From: Saprospiraceae bacterium
GTDB taxonomy: Bacteria; Bacteroidota; Bacteroidia; Chitinophagales; Saprospiraceae
Direction of reading: 5' to 3'
DNA: 64,000 bases
NCBI GenBank assembly: GCA_016718205.1
Contig: JADKEB010000034.1
Span: 62,001 to 126,000 of the forward strand
The position numbers and the translations under genes are program-made. Within the stretch, counting starts at the first letter, position 1. Each line of letters starts with the position of its first letter. The notes under the pieces were generated by a model that was not told the origin of the DNA, ran no database searches, and saw only the letters and a program-made list of their open reading frames with translations. This document shows, piece after piece, positions 10,108 through 19,432 of the stretch.

Positions 10108-10533
10108 TTAAATGTATGTTGAAAACGCCTTTAACTCTCTTTCCTTAAAAATAGAGTTTATTAGACCATCATCAAAGGTAATATATCTGATAGGATTTTC
10201 CAAATTTTATGTTTACTCCTGAAGTAATCTTAAAGTCAAAATATGGACAAAAATTATTTGTTACCCTCATTTGGGTAATTTTCACCACCCATATATTAGT
10301 TAAATTGACATTTTAATGAAATTCATCATATAAAACCAGCTGATGCTTAAAACACAAAGAGAGTGATAATTTTTACATGAGAAAAACACCCCTGATTTTG
10401 GTATAAAATGCATGGTATGGTTCATATTATCTATTTTTCATATGGTATCATTTTTGGCATAGTGTGATAAGACGACACGATAAAAAGTTATCGAAATATA
10501 AAACTTAATAACCAATACCAAACTCAGATTTTT
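10108..10533. other. Intergenic region, no gene seen
   Basis: AT-rich spacer between repeat B and the tiny membrane-protein gene at 10534. No protein-like frame and no clear -7 box were found. Confidence 0.4.
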
Positions 10534-10644
10534 ATGTTTTACAAAAAAGACGAAATTCTGTTTCGGGATTCACGTTTTCTTTTTGCCTTCTTGCTACTAA
10601 GCATTCTAATAGTATTTATGGCTACGAGCTATAAGGCAATCTGA
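10534..10644 (+). CDS. 36-residue single-helix membrane protein
   Basis: ATG at 10534 opens a 36-codon frame: a charged N-terminus (MFYKKDEILFRDSR), a hydrophobic helix of about 17 residues (FLFAFLLLSILIVFMA) and a short tail (TSYKAI), then TGA. Twenty-some bases later there is a near-perfect intrinsic terminator (10671-10698). That placement supports a real, short transcription unit. Orientation would be N-terminus inside by the positive-inside rule. I recognise no family. A random short frame is the alternative. Confidence 0.55.
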   Translation: MFYKKDEILFRDSRFLFAFLLLSILIVFMATSYKAI

Positions 10645-10670
10645 AGAATTCCGAACGCACCCGATGTTAG

Positions 10671-10698
10671 CCCGGACAAATTTGTTCGGGCTTTTTTT
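10671..10698 (+). terminator. Intrinsic terminator after the 36-residue gene
   Basis: Stem AGCCCGGACAAA / TTTGTTCGGGCT with one mismatch and almost no loop, followed by a run of eight or more T. It lies after the stop at 10644 and before the start of the TlpA-like gene at 10790. Confidence 0.85.
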
Positions 10699-10789
10699 TG
10701 CATATCCTCTTAAAATTAAGTTAATCAGGGACCATACTGTCACTTTTTTTTGCGTATTTATGTTACCTTTATCCATTCAACATCAAAAT

Positions 10790-11290
10790 ATGAGACCTTT
10801 TAAAATTGTTTTACCATTTTTATTTACATTTTTGACACTTTCGGTATTTGCATCCGGTAATCCGTTTCCTACGGTCAATATCAAATCTCTTGACGGAAAG
10901 CAAGTCAGCACAGCAGATTATACTTCAAAAGGGAAAATCACTATCGTAAGCTTCTGGGCAACCTGGTGTACACCATGCAAGAGAGAGCTGGATGTGCTCA
11001 ATGAACTGTACAGCGAATGGGTGGAGAAATATGATATTCAATTGCTGGCCATCACCATAGATGATGCGAGAGGACTTGCTAAGGTTCCATCCATGGTACA
11101 GACCAAAGGTTGGGAATTTACGGTTTTAGCCGATTCAAAACAGGAGTTGCAGCAAGCACTCAGCTTTCAGACTATACCTCAGACTTTCCTACTCAACGGA
11201 AAAGGTGAAATAGTGTATGCCCATAATGGCTATAATCCAGGTGATGAGCTTGAACTCGAAAAGAAGATTGCTGAATTGAAAGGAAAATAA
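10790..11290 (+). CDS. TlpA-like thioredoxin-fold oxidoreductase
   Basis: 166 residues from the ATG at 10790. I chose this start because it places a normal signal peptide (MRPFKIVLPFLFTFLTLSVFA) at the N-terminus; the frame is open further upstream but runs through the terminator. The thioredoxin fold has the active site FWATWCTPCK (Cys60, Cys63) and the cis-proline region QTIPQTFLL. TlpA/ResA-type proteins reduce periplasmic disulfides, for example on apocytochrome c, or act in thiol stress. It is monocistronic here and convergent with the DEAD-box helicase gene. Confidence 0.9.
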   Translation: MRPFKIVLPFLFTFLTLSVFASGNPFPTVNIKSLDGKQVSTADYTSKGKITIVSFWATWCTPCKRELDVLNELYSEWVEKYDIQLLAITIDDARGLAKVPSMVQTKGWEFTVLADSKQELQQALSFQTIPQTFLLNGKGEIVYAHNGYNPGDELELEKKIAELKGK

Positions 11291-11435
11291 ATTTTCAGTT
11301 CTTCTTGGAAATTTGATTGATATATCATCATTTCACAAAAGGAAATCACCACACATTTTGATGAATTTGCGGAAATTTAAATGATCTTTTTACAAGAATT
11401 TGTTTGGATGCATTCTTTGCTGGCAGTAAGATTGA

Positions 11436-12683
11436 TTATAGCTTTCTTTTAGACTTTTTCACTCCATATCTTTTATTAGGCGGCATTTTTAGTTCACCAA
11501 TAATGTCCTTCAGGTTGAGTGTTTTCGCTGATGAGAGGTCTACGACTTCTTTGTAGTCTTCATGCAGGATATTGGACACTTTGATTTTAGTACCCATATA
11601 CTCTTCAATGAGCATTAGCAAGTCTTTTTCTGACTCATCACAGAAAGAATATGCTATACCTCTCTTTCTGCCCCTGCCGGTACGTCCTACCCGGTGTACA
11701 TAGCTTTCAGGGTGGTCAGGAAGGTCATAATTGACGACAAAATCCACATCAGGAATGTCAATACCTCTTGCACTGACATCCGTGGCTATAAGGAGCTTTA
11801 CTGTGCCATTCTTAAACATATTGAGCACAGATAGCCTGTCTACTTGTTCTTGCCCACCATGCATGTATTCAGAAGAAATATGGACGCGCTGCATAGCTGC
11901 TTTTACCCTTTCACATCTTACCTTTGTCCTTACAAATACCAAAATTTTGGCTTCCGATTGTTCATTAACGAGTCTTTCAAGAAAAAAACGTTTGTCATCC
12001 ATATTGACAAACATCACAGAGTGGTCTACATTTTTCGAAACAGGATCTTTAGGAGAAATCTGAATCCGTATAGGGTTTTTCACGAGTGAATAAGCAAGAT
12101 CCTTAATTTCATCATCAATAGTGGCTGAAAAAAAGAGGGTTTGCCTTTTCAGTGGAAGATGACGGATCAGATCTCTGATATCTTTGATAAAACCAAGGTC
12201 CAGCATATGATCTGCCTCATCCAGCACCAGGATTTCGACCCGATTGAGCTTGATGAATCCCTGACTTGCCAGATCAAACATTCTGCCGGGAGTGGTCACC
12301 AGGATATCAATTCCTTTTTCCAGTTTGGCTATTTGAGGGCCTTGTTCAACTCCGCCAAATACCGAAAATGTGTTGACTCTTGTATTTTTTCCCAAGGTAT
12401 TGAAAACTTCAGCTATCTGTATTGCCAACTCACGAGTTGGAACCATAACGACACATTTGATGCCATCCTCCCTTCTTGTATTTATCTTGCTATGCAATAT
12501 ATGCAATATAGGTATAGCAAATGCAGCAGTTTTTCCAGTACCGGTCTGGGCGATAGCCAACAAGTCTTCGCCTTTCAGAATATTGGGTATACATTTAAAC
12601 TGAATGTCAGTGGGCTTTTTAAAACCGAGCTTCTCGAGATTATTTTTTATCTCATTTACAAAATGGTAGTTAGAAAACTTCAT
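11436..12683 (-). CDS. DEAD-box RNA helicase (RhlE-like)
   Basis: 415 residues from the ATG at 12683 (MKFSNYHFVNEI). All DEAD-box motifs are present in order: Q motif GFKKPTDIQ, AQTGTGKT, PTRELA, TPGR, LDEADHMLDLGF, SAT, then in the second RecA domain VFVRTK, ATDVSARGIDIPDV and HRVGRTGRGRKRG. The C-terminal tail is short and ends lysine/arginine-rich (GVKKSKRKL). Such proteins unwind short RNA duplexes in ribosome assembly or RNA decay in the cytoplasm. A TTG start 24 bases upstream is possible but less likely. No operon partner is evident. Confidence 0.93.
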   Translation of the reverse strand: MKFSNYHFVNEIKNNLEKLGFKKPTDIQFKCIPNILKGEDLLAIAQTGTGKTAAFAIPILHILHSKINTRREDGIKCVVMVPTRELAIQIAEVFNTLGKNTRVNTFSVFGGVEQGPQIAKLEKGIDILVTTPGRMFDLASQGFIKLNRVEILVLDEADHMLDLGFIKDIRDLIRHLPLKRQTLFFSATIDDEIKDLAYSLVKNPIRIQISPKDPVSKNVDHSVMFVNMDDKRFFLERLVNEQSEAKILVFVRTKVRCERVKAAMQRVHISSEYMHGGQEQVDRLSVLNMFKNGTVKLLIATDVSARGIDIPDVDFVVNYDLPDHPESYVHRVGRTGRGRKRGIAYSFCDESEKDLLMLIEEYMGTKIKVSNILHEDYKEVVDLSSAKTLNLKDIIGELKMPPNKRYGVKKSKRKL

Positions 12684-12864
12684 TAAGATTTTTCTTGATG
12701 ACGGCAAAGGTAATGAATATAGAGGAATTTTTTCAGAGATAAGCTCACCTCGTCTTCCTTTTGATATGTCTCAGCAAAAGTATAATTTGTGACAGGACAA
12801 AAATATATTCCTGCTATCAGAATCAATACACCGCCAAAGACTGCTTTTTTTACATTGACTTATT

Positions 12865-15800
12865 TTATTTTTCCCACACTGCACCTACTCCTGCTTCCCA
12901 CAGCTGTTGGTTAAATAACGGCAGACTTTTGTCGAGCAATTCATTTGCTCTTGATTTTAAAGCCTCCCATTCGCTATCGAGTTCCTTTTTGCGGTCCAGT
13001 GTTGGTTGGTTTACCCGGGGCAGGTCGCTTTCATTGTGATTCAGCATAAATAGATAATTGGCTGTAAATTTATTAGGAAAATTTTCAACGTCATCATAGG
13101 CCTTGGATTTACGCTGCACCATATCCTCATCCCATGCTTTCATTTTAGTCACTAATGCATTTCCTGTCATGGCGACATCTTTAAATTTTTGATCTTTGTG
13201 GAGAATATCAAGCATCTTCTCTATCTGCAGTCTCTTATTATACAAAGTATTGGTCATCTGATGCATGATCCTGACTTCATTTTCCATCTTTGTCATGAGG
13301 ACGTCGTATTCGAGATAGGTTGCCGGATCGGTAGAATAAAGCGGGTTGGGTTTTATTAGTAATGTTGTACTTTTTGACATCTGGGCGTATTTCAATACAA
13401 CAGAATAAGTGCCGGGAATGGCTTTGTGACCTCTGAAACTGCTCTCTATATACACATTAGGTACACCTGGAATGGTGGCATGTCTTAGGTTCCACACAAA
13501 CCTGTTTAGGCCTTTATTTTTTGGAAGTACTGGCTCTGCTTGGGGTCCGCCATCATATTGCAAAAAAGTTGAATCCGCCCTGGAAGAAAAGCTTCTGACA
13601 TTATTGCCCTGACTGTCAAGAATTTCTAATGTGATATGTTCTTCTGGTTTTAATTCCGGCAAATGATAATACAAAACCGCACCTGTCGCAGGATTGACTC
13701 CTCTGGATGGATTGGTTCCATCAAACTCAGGATTGTTGCCATCCAGCTCACTATACCCATTGACCAGCATAGCAGGTGCAGGTTGGAACAAAGTCAAACT
13801 TGTTGTGTCTGCCTTGTATTGGTTTAATAAAAATAAGTCATCAAGTATCCAGAATGATCTCCCTGAAGTAGCAGCAATAAGATTCCCTTGATGTACTTTT
13901 AAATCTGTTATAGGAGTTACAGGCAGATTTAGCTGGAATGAAGACCATTCTTTACCTCCATTCCAGGAAATAAATATTCCAGTCTCTGTGCCTGCAAAAA
14001 GCAAATTTTTACGGGTTTCATCTTCACGGACTACTCTTGTAAAAGCATTTTTGGGTATTCCATTGTTGATATTTGTCCATGTTTTGCCGTAATCATTGGT
14101 CCTGTATATGCCTGGAGTATGATCATTAAACTTATATCTGGTAGTGGCTATATAAGCTACAGCCGGGTCATGCGGTGATACTTCTATGGCGTTTATAAGA
14201 CATTCCTGCAATCCTGATGGTGTCACATTTTGCCAGGTTTTTCCGCCATCCTTCGTAAGATAAACCAATCCATCATCACTGCCTGTCCATATGACACCTT
14301 TTTCATGTGGCGATTCGAGTACATAACTCAGCGTACCGTAGTTTTCTGCACCAACTGCTTCATTGGTGTATGGTCCCCCTCCTTTTCCTTGTTTTTCTTT
14401 TTCATTTCTTGTGAGATCCTGAGAGACTTCAGTCCATGATTTACCCATATCGCGGGTACGAAGTAAAAATTGAGACCCGTGATAATATGTGTTGGGTTCA
14501 TGTTTAGACCAGATTATCGGAGCATTCCAGTTAAATCTATACTTCATGTCTTTAGTTTCCCGCGCCAGATATTGGATAGGAGCAGCCATGATATTGGTTC
14601 CTGCTTTTGCTTTAGTATCCAGTACTTCTATGGTGCCGAGGTAACTGCCGCCCAAAACGTAACGTGGATCGTCGGGATTGAATGCCAGAAAGGCACTCTC
14701 ACCACCTGCAGACGCTGACCAACTCTTATGAGTGATACCACCACTACTCAGCTCACTGCTTGATATCACCAAGGAAGTATTATCCTGCTGACCTGCATAA
14801 ATCCCGTATGGAAACTGATTGTCCACATTAATCCTGTATAATTGAGCTGTCGGCATATTGTTTTGCAGTGACCATGATTTACCAAAATTAAAACTTACAG
14901 AAGCACCGCCATCATCAGCAATGATCATATTCTTGGGGTTATCAGGATTGATCCATAAATCATGATAATCACCGTGAGGCCCGTCAAGATTGGCCCAGGT
15001 CTTTCCGCCGTCTATAGATCTTAAGGCGGGTGCACTCAGAACATATACCGTGTTTTCAGCTTTTGGATCCACAAATAGCTCAATATAGTACCAGGCTCTT
15101 TGTATCAATCGATTGTCAGAAGATACTCTGGACCATGATTTGCCACCATTTTCAGATAAAAACAAACCTCCAAGTCCCTTCTCAGAATCACTCTCTATCA
15201 ATGCATACACTTTGTCGGAATTGGATCGACAGACTGCAATAGCCATTTTTCCAAGCTCAGCAGGTAATCCTTCATGAATTTTACTCCATGTGATGCCACC
15301 ATCTTGAGATTTATATAATCCGCTACCTGATCCGCCACTGATGACCTTCCATGGGAGCCGCCCATGTTCCCACATAGCTGCATATAGTATCAATGGGTTA
15401 TTCATATCCATAGACAATTCGACACATCCTGTTTTTTCATCATTGTATAGTACATTTTGCCAGGTCAATCCTCCATCAGTAGATTTATAGATTCCCCTTT
15501 CTTTTGATGGTCCATAAAGTGCACCTTGTGCCGCTACAAATAGGATGTCAGGATTTTTGGGGTGTATGACTACTCTGGAAATATGTTGCGTTTTTTCAAG
15601 ACCTATGTGTTTCCATGTTTTGCCAGCATCGGTTGACTTGTACATTCCATCTCCATGATGGGTCATCACACCTCGTACAGCATGTTCGCCCATCCCCACA
15701 TATATGATATTAGGGTCACTTTCTGCCACCGCAACAGCTCCGACAGAACCGGTCTTAAAATAGCCGTCAGATATATTTCTCCAATTGAGTCCCATATCTT

Positions 15801-16059
15801 CAGTCTTCCAAAGTCCACCACCTGTAGTACCCATATAGTATGTAGTGATATCGCCTCTGACACCTGATGCGGTCACAGATCTTCCACCCCTGAATGGGCC
15901 AATACTCCGCCACTTCATGGGTTTAAAGTATGTATTCAGATCCTGAGGAACAGCAACAGGTACGACACTACTGACCGTCTTTTTTTCTTTGGATTTTTGA
16001 CTAAATACAATCAATGGTGAAATCAAAATTATCAGAATGAAATAAAATATTTTTGTCAT
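12865..16059 (-). CDS. Large secreted Asp-box (BNR) repeat beta-propeller protein
   Basis: 1064 residues with a signal peptide (FYFILIILISPLIVFS). At least nine Asp-box motifs (S-x-D-x-G-x-T-W type) are spread over the first 750 residues, such as KSTDAGKTW, KSTDGGLTW, KSQDGGITW, RSIDGGKTW, LTKDGGKTW and RTNDYGKTW. They indicate one or two sortilin/VPS10- or xyloglucanase-like propellers. The last 300 residues carry a beta-sandwich-like segment and helices (MTNTLYNKRLQIEKMLDIL). Homologues in Bacteroidota are often annotated as glycosyl hydrolases, but no catalytic evidence is visible, so sugar cleavage should not be assumed. No T9SS sorting domain is seen at the C-terminus. It stands alone. 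Confidence 0.85.
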   Translation of the reverse strand: MTKIFYFILIILISPLIVFSQKSKEKKTVSSVVPVAVPQDLNTYFKPMKWRSIGPFRGGRSVTASGVRGDITTYYMGTTGGGLWKTEDMGLNWRNISDGYFKTGSVGAVAVAESDPNIIYVGMGEHAVRGVMTHHGDGMYKSTDAGKTWKHIGLEKTQHISRVVIHPKNPDILFVAAQGALYGPSKERGIYKSTDGGLTWQNVLYNDEKTGCVELSMDMNNPLILYAAMWEHGRLPWKVISGGSGSGLYKSQDGGITWSKIHEGLPAELGKMAIAVCRSNSDKVYALIESDSEKGLGGLFLSENGGKSWSRVSSDNRLIQRAWYYIELFVDPKAENTVYVLSAPALRSIDGGKTWANLDGPHGDYHDLWINPDNPKNMIIADDGGASVSFNFGKSWSLQNNMPTAQLYRINVDNQFPYGIYAGQQDNTSLVISSSELSSGGITHKSWSASAGGESAFLAFNPDDPRYVLGGSYLGTIEVLDTKAKAGTNIMAAPIQYLARETKDMKYRFNWNAPIIWSKHEPNTYYHGSQFLLRTRDMGKSWTEVSQDLTRNEKEKQGKGGGPYTNEAVGAENYGTLSYVLESPHEKGVIWTGSDDGLVYLTKDGGKTWQNVTPSGLQECLINAIEVSPHDPAVAYIATTRYKFNDHTPGIYRTNDYGKTWTNINNGIPKNAFTRVVREDETRKNLLFAGTETGIFISWNGGKEWSSFQLNLPVTPITDLKVHQGNLIAATSGRSFWILDDLFLLNQYKADTTSLTLFQPAPAMLVNGYSELDGNNPEFDGTNPSRGVNPATGAVLYYHLPELKPEEHITLEILDSQGNNVRSFSSRADSTFLQYDGGPQAEPVLPKNKGLNRFVWNLRHATIPGVPNVYIESSFRGHKAIPGTYSVVLKYAQMSKSTTLLIKPNPLYSTDPATYLEYDVLMTKMENEVRIMHQMTNTLYNKRLQIEKMLDILHKDQKFKDVAMTGNALVTKMKAWDEDMVQRKSKAYDDVENFPNKFTANYLFMLNHNESDLPRVNQPTLDRKKELDSEWEALKSRANELLDKSLPLFNQQLWEAGVGAVWEK

Positions 16060-16362
16060 TTAGAATTTGGTTTATTATTTTGTGATGTTTAGAGATTGTG
16101 TTTTTTCAATTACCTAAGTCAGGAGATTTCCAATCCATCAAGAAAATCTTAAAATCTTGGTAAAAATTAAACGTAAAAAACTTCAGGGCACAATGATAAA
16201 ATAATAAAATTAATTTGCAACTATTTAGGTAATATCAATTTCGATCTAAAAAAGTATATGATTGTAACTAATCGCCCTATTAAGTATTGTTAAACATCTC
16301 ATTTAGATTAAATCATATTCCAGGCACCATTAAATTATTTTACAATTCATCACTGAATAATG

Positions 16363-16370
16363 TATATTTG
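16363..16370 (+). promoter_or_regulatory. Putative -7 promoter box
   Basis: TATATTTG, a full match to TAnnTTTG, 21 bases before the start codon at 16392. No clear -33 TTG. Confidence 0.5.
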
Positions 16371-16391
16371 CATCTTCAAAGTGTATGCTTT

Positions 16392-17492
16392 ATGAAATAC
16401 TTACTAATGGTAACTTTGTACATCACCTTGTGCACAAATATGGCAGGTCAGCGACTCCTGACTACTAAATCCGGCCAAAATGTGTACATTATGTCAGATG
16501 GTACATGGAAATACCACCAATCTGAAGTCACTGAAACATCGATTACAAGTAATGAATTTCCTTACAAACCATTTATGACTCCTGAAATGATCGGTCAACT
16601 CAGGTCAGTGATAAAAGAAATTGAACTTAAAGAGGTATTGGCATTTATGGTTTTGGATTCACTCAATAAAGAGATAGACCATAAAAAAATGAAAATTTCT
16701 CAATCCAAAAGACTTAAGAATAAACTGGAGCAAAAACAATTTGAAAAAGAACTTAAAACGGTCGAAAAAGCAATCAGTCTGGCTGAATCCAACTACAATT
16801 CCGCTTCCATAAAAGTGGAAGAAGTCAAAAAACTAAGGTTACAAGAATATGAAGATTATCTTAAGGACATGAATATTATTACGCAGGAATTGAATATTCC
16901 AGAAGAATCAAATTTAATATTGCAGGCAGCAAATCCAGAGGTAAAGGCACCATCTCCTGAAGGTATCACTATTAAAAAATCAAAGCCAATTCCAGCTGAT
17001 TGTTTTATAGCCAAAGACGTAACAGAAGGTAAAAACAGAACATTGGAGTTAAAAAAAGAATATTTATTCAGCTACACCCCTGAAAAATTGAAAAGCTATT
17101 TTAAGGACAAAGATTTGATGGTAACTGATATAGCAGTTATTACAGAAAAAAATATAACTAAACTGAGATTATTTCAAAAACTAATTTCAAAAGATGCTTC
17201 AAAAAATTATGGTCATATTCCGTTTGAAGCATTGATGCGAATCTCGCTTATATCCGGTAAAAAAATAGACATTTATAGTCTTGAAACTTCCTATGGAGAA
17301 GTAGAAAATTATACAGGTAATGTGATCTATAAAACTGATTTTCTGCTCAAAGACAGTGATGTAAAAGCACTCAGTGAAGTTCCTGTGGATACCATTGGTC
17401 TTATGTGGACTTCTGGTTTTGAGTCTTATGTGCTCTACAATTTAGATGTCATCATGAAGCAACTTTCTTGCATCAAAAGAGTGATAAATTAA
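16392..17492 (+). CDS. Secreted protein with N-terminal DGTWKY motif and coiled coil, function unknown
   Basis: 366 residues from the ATG at 16392, chosen because it begins a signal peptide (MKYLLMVTLYITLCTNMAG) just downstream of a -7 box. The frame extends 35 codons upstream without support. After the signal comes LTTKSGQNVYIMSDGTWKY, a short motif seen in several Bacteroidota exported proteins. A lysine/glutamate-rich coiled coil follows (about residues 60-170, IDHKKMKISQSKRLKNKLEQ), then a globular C-terminus (about 210-360). I do not recognise a family. The TAA stop overlaps the first base of a family A repeat copy. Confidence 0.7.
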   Translation: MKYLLMVTLYITLCTNMAGQRLLTTKSGQNVYIMSDGTWKYHQSEVTETSITSNEFPYKPFMTPEMIGQLRSVIKEIELKEVLAFMVLDSLNKEIDHKKMKISQSKRLKNKLEQKQFEKELKTVEKAISLAESNYNSASIKVEEVKKLRLQEYEDYLKDMNIITQELNIPEESNLILQAANPEVKAPSPEGITIKKSKPIPADCFIAKDVTEGKNRTLELKKEYLFSYTPEKLKSYFKDKDLMVTDIAVITEKNITKLRLFQKLISKDASKNYGHIPFEALMRISLISGKKIDIYSLETSYGEVENYTGNVIYKTDFLLKDSDVKALSEVPVDTIGLMWTSGFESYVLYNLDVIMKQLSCIKRVIN

Positions 17493-17640
17493 GAGTATGT
17501 TTAAACTTTTATCATTTGGCCCCAAAGGGAAAATTTTATTTTTTTCCGGGTTTTATTTTTTTCGGGTCGCGTGCAAAGCCGCGCCGGGTTCGGGGCTATT
17601 TTTCCTTTTTCGGGGGGGGGGTTTTCCCTTCTTTCTTTTT
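17492..17640. repeat. Family A element remnant in suspect sequence
   Basis: Starts AGAGTATGTTTAAACTTTTATCATTTGGC exactly like other family A copies (split here: AGAGTATGTTTAAAC, then TTTTATCATTTGGC). It then degenerates into runs (CCCCAAAGGGAAAATTTT, TTTTTTTCCGGG) that look like a badly read version of the same element. The right end is not present. Confidence 0.6.
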
Positions 17641-17755
17641 TTTTTAAAAAATTTTTTTTTTTTTTTTTTCTGAGGAAAACCTTCCCTTTCTTTTTTCCAA
17701 AATAATTTTTTTTTTTTTTCCTAAAAAAAAAAAAAAAAAAATATAATATCTAACT
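17600..17755. other. Low-complexity, probably low-quality sequence
   Basis: Consecutive homopolymers (ten G near 17610, T runs up to about 18, A runs up to about 19) with almost no normal sequence between. This is unlike anything else in the window. The most likely cause is poor base calling or a badly closed gap inside a repeat, not biology. Confidence 0.7.
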
Positions 17756-17788
17756 CAAAACTGAATTTTTAATGTTTATTCGAAGATC

Positions 17789-18370
17789 ATGCTTGGATTA
17801 AAATTGGCTACAGACCCTTATTGGGTAAATATTGCCGAAAAAAGTATAGATGAGATACTGACAGACCATGCCTATTGTGAGCAAAAGGCGGCATCTACTT
17901 GTATTTCCCTGATCATACACTTTCCGGATCGTACCGAACTTGTGGAAGAAATCACCCCTATTGTGGCAGAAGAATGGGGTCATTTCAGGAAAGTACTAAA
18001 AGAATTAAAGTCAAGAGGATATGCTTTTGGCAAAAACCGGATTGACAATTATGTTACAGAGCTCATGAAATTTCAACGGAAAGGAGGGAGAGAAGAAGAT
18101 AGACTAATGGACAAACTGCTCATTTCTGCAATGATTGAAGCGAGGAGTTGTGAACGATTCAGGTTATTGTCTTTACATATATCAGATGATAAGTTAAAAG
18201 ACTTTTACCATGAGTTTATGGTGTCGGAGGCTGGCCATTACAGGACATTTCTTGATTTGGCAAAAATGTATGCTCCAGAAGATAAAGTCAAACAAAGATG
18301 GCAGGAAATGGTAGATTTTGAAGCAGAAATCATGAAAAAAAGAGAATTAAGAGGAGACAGAATACATTGA
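17789..18370 (+). CDS. miaE: tRNA-(ms2io6A)-hydroxylase MiaE
   Basis: 193 residues. A ferritin-like four-helix di-iron protein: ligand motifs are in DHAYCEQKAAS (Glu31), AEEWGHF (Glu61/62 and His65), EARSCERF and SEAGHY. This set is characteristic of MiaE, the non-haem di-iron monooxygenase that hydroxylates the isopentenyl group of 2-methylthio-isopentenyl-adenosine at tRNA position 37. Length agrees with the family. It is the first gene of a + strand run with the small protein at 18421, two cyclophilins and a ROK kinase, although the upstream region is corrupted by low-quality sequence and no promoter can be read. Confidence 0.9.
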   Translation: MLGLKLATDPYWVNIAEKSIDEILTDHAYCEQKAASTCISLIIHFPDRTELVEEITPIVAEEWGHFRKVLKELKSRGYAFGKNRIDNYVTELMKFQRKGGREEDRLMDKLLISAMIEARSCERFRLLSLHISDDKLKDFYHEFMVSEAGHYRTFLDLAKMYAPEDKVKQRWQEMVDFEAEIMKKRELRGDRIH

Positions 18371-18420
18371 TACCTTATTCTTTCTTATATTTGCCGGCTT
18401 TTATAAAACATTTATAATTC

Positions 18421-18792
18421 ATGGAATTTTGGGAAAGAGATTTTGAATTTTTAAGAGTCAGGACTATTGTAAAAAATGCCTTAAAAAAAGATACTTTACC
18501 GGATCTCCAGACGATATTGTTTCTCATAGGTGTACAGGAATTGGGCAGGATACCAAAATCAAAATTTACAAAAGAAGAAAAAAGAGACCTCATGCACATT
18601 GCAGTCTGTACCTTGCTGGAGAGTGAAGGGTATTTTGAGTTTGAAGGCAGGGATCAGGATGGATGGCCTCATTGGAAAGAGAAGACGCCTTTTAGTCTGA
18701 AAGGTATCGACGAACAGGAAGCTTACTTGGTCGGCAAGATCATCGAGTATTTTAAAAATTATAATCATTTGCACACTTTTACAGAACACTAA
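18421..18792 (+). CDS. Small conserved protein, function unknown
   Basis: 123 residues, no signal peptide or membrane segment, mostly helical, with an acidic middle (LLESEGYFEFEGRDQDGWPHW). It ends 6 bases before the cyclophilin lipoprotein gene at 18799, so the two are very likely co-transcribed. The sequence looks like a normal conserved soluble protein rather than a random frame. I do not recognise a characterised family. Confidence 0.75.
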   Translation: MEFWERDFEFLRVRTIVKNALKKDTLPDLQTILFLIGVQELGRIPKSKFTKEEKRDLMHIAVCTLLESEGYFEFEGRDQDGWPHWKEKTPFSLKGIDEQEAYLVGKIIEYFKNYNHLHTFTEH

Positions 18793-18798
18793 ATAATT

Positions 18799-19431
18799 AT
18801 GGTAAGGATATTTTTATTGATTTTAACAGTAATGACGATCATCTCGTGTAAATCTGATACAACGTATACTTTAGAAACCGATTCAGGAAAGATTGCAATC
18901 AGGATTTTCAAATCATCACCCAAACATCAGGAAAACTTCAGTAAATTGGTGAGTGAAGGATATTATGACGGCTTATTATTTCACAGAGTAATCAAAGGAT
19001 TTATGATCCAGGGAGGTGATCCTGACTCAAAAAATGCATCACCAGGTCAACCACTTGGTGCAGGTGGTCCTGGATACACCATCCCTGCTGAGATAGCAAT
19101 CCCTCACTTCAAAGGTATGATTTCTGCCGCAAGACAAGGCGATGCCATCAATCCTCAGAAAGAGTCATCGGGATCACAGTTTTTTATTGTCCATGGATCT
19201 ACTGTATCTGATCAGGAACTGAATGTAATGGAAAAAACCAAAGGTTTTAAATATACGACGGCTCAACGCGAAAAATATAAAAAATTGGGCGGTAGTCCTA
19301 TGTTGGACGGAGATTATACAGTGTTTGGTGAGGTAGTAAACGGGCTTGATATTGTGGACAAAATTGCTTCTGTAGACACAGACCATCAGGATCGCCCGCT
19401 AAAAGATGTAAAAATGAAGATTTATAAATAA
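18799..19431 (+). CDS. Cyclophilin-type peptidyl-prolyl isomerase, lipoprotein
   Basis: 210 residues. The N-terminus MVRIFLLILTVMTIISC is a lipoprotein signal with Cys17 as the probable acylation site. The rest is a cyclophilin domain: LETDSGKIAIRIF, YDGLLFHRVIKGFMIQGGD (Arg and Phe of the active site), GSQFFIV and YTVFGEVVNGLDIVDKI. It would catalyse proline cis-trans isomerisation in the periplasm as a folding helper. A paralogue starts one base after its stop codon, which implies tandem duplication and translational coupling. Confidence 0.92.
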   Translation: MVRIFLLILTVMTIISCKSDTTYTLETDSGKIAIRIFKSSPKHQENFSKLVSEGYYDGLLFHRVIKGFMIQGGDPDSKNASPGQPLGAGGPGYTIPAEIAIPHFKGMISAARQGDAINPQKESSGSQFFIVHGSTVSDQELNVMEKTKGFKYTTAQREKYKKLGGSPMLDGDYTVFGEVVNGLDIVDKIASVDTDHQDRPLKDVKMKIYK

Positions 19432-19432
19432 A

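Noticed and set aside
12141..12686. 181-codon + strand frame opposite the DEAD-box helicase
   Set aside because: Antisense shadow; composition and motifs do not resemble a protein.
12695..12853. Minus-strand frame with a hydrophobic stretch (AVFGGVLILIAGIYFCPVTN) upstream of the DEAD-box gene
   Set aside because: No proper start codon (ATG is one base out of frame) and it overlaps the helicase start; could be a small protein if a base is miscalled, but not supportable now.
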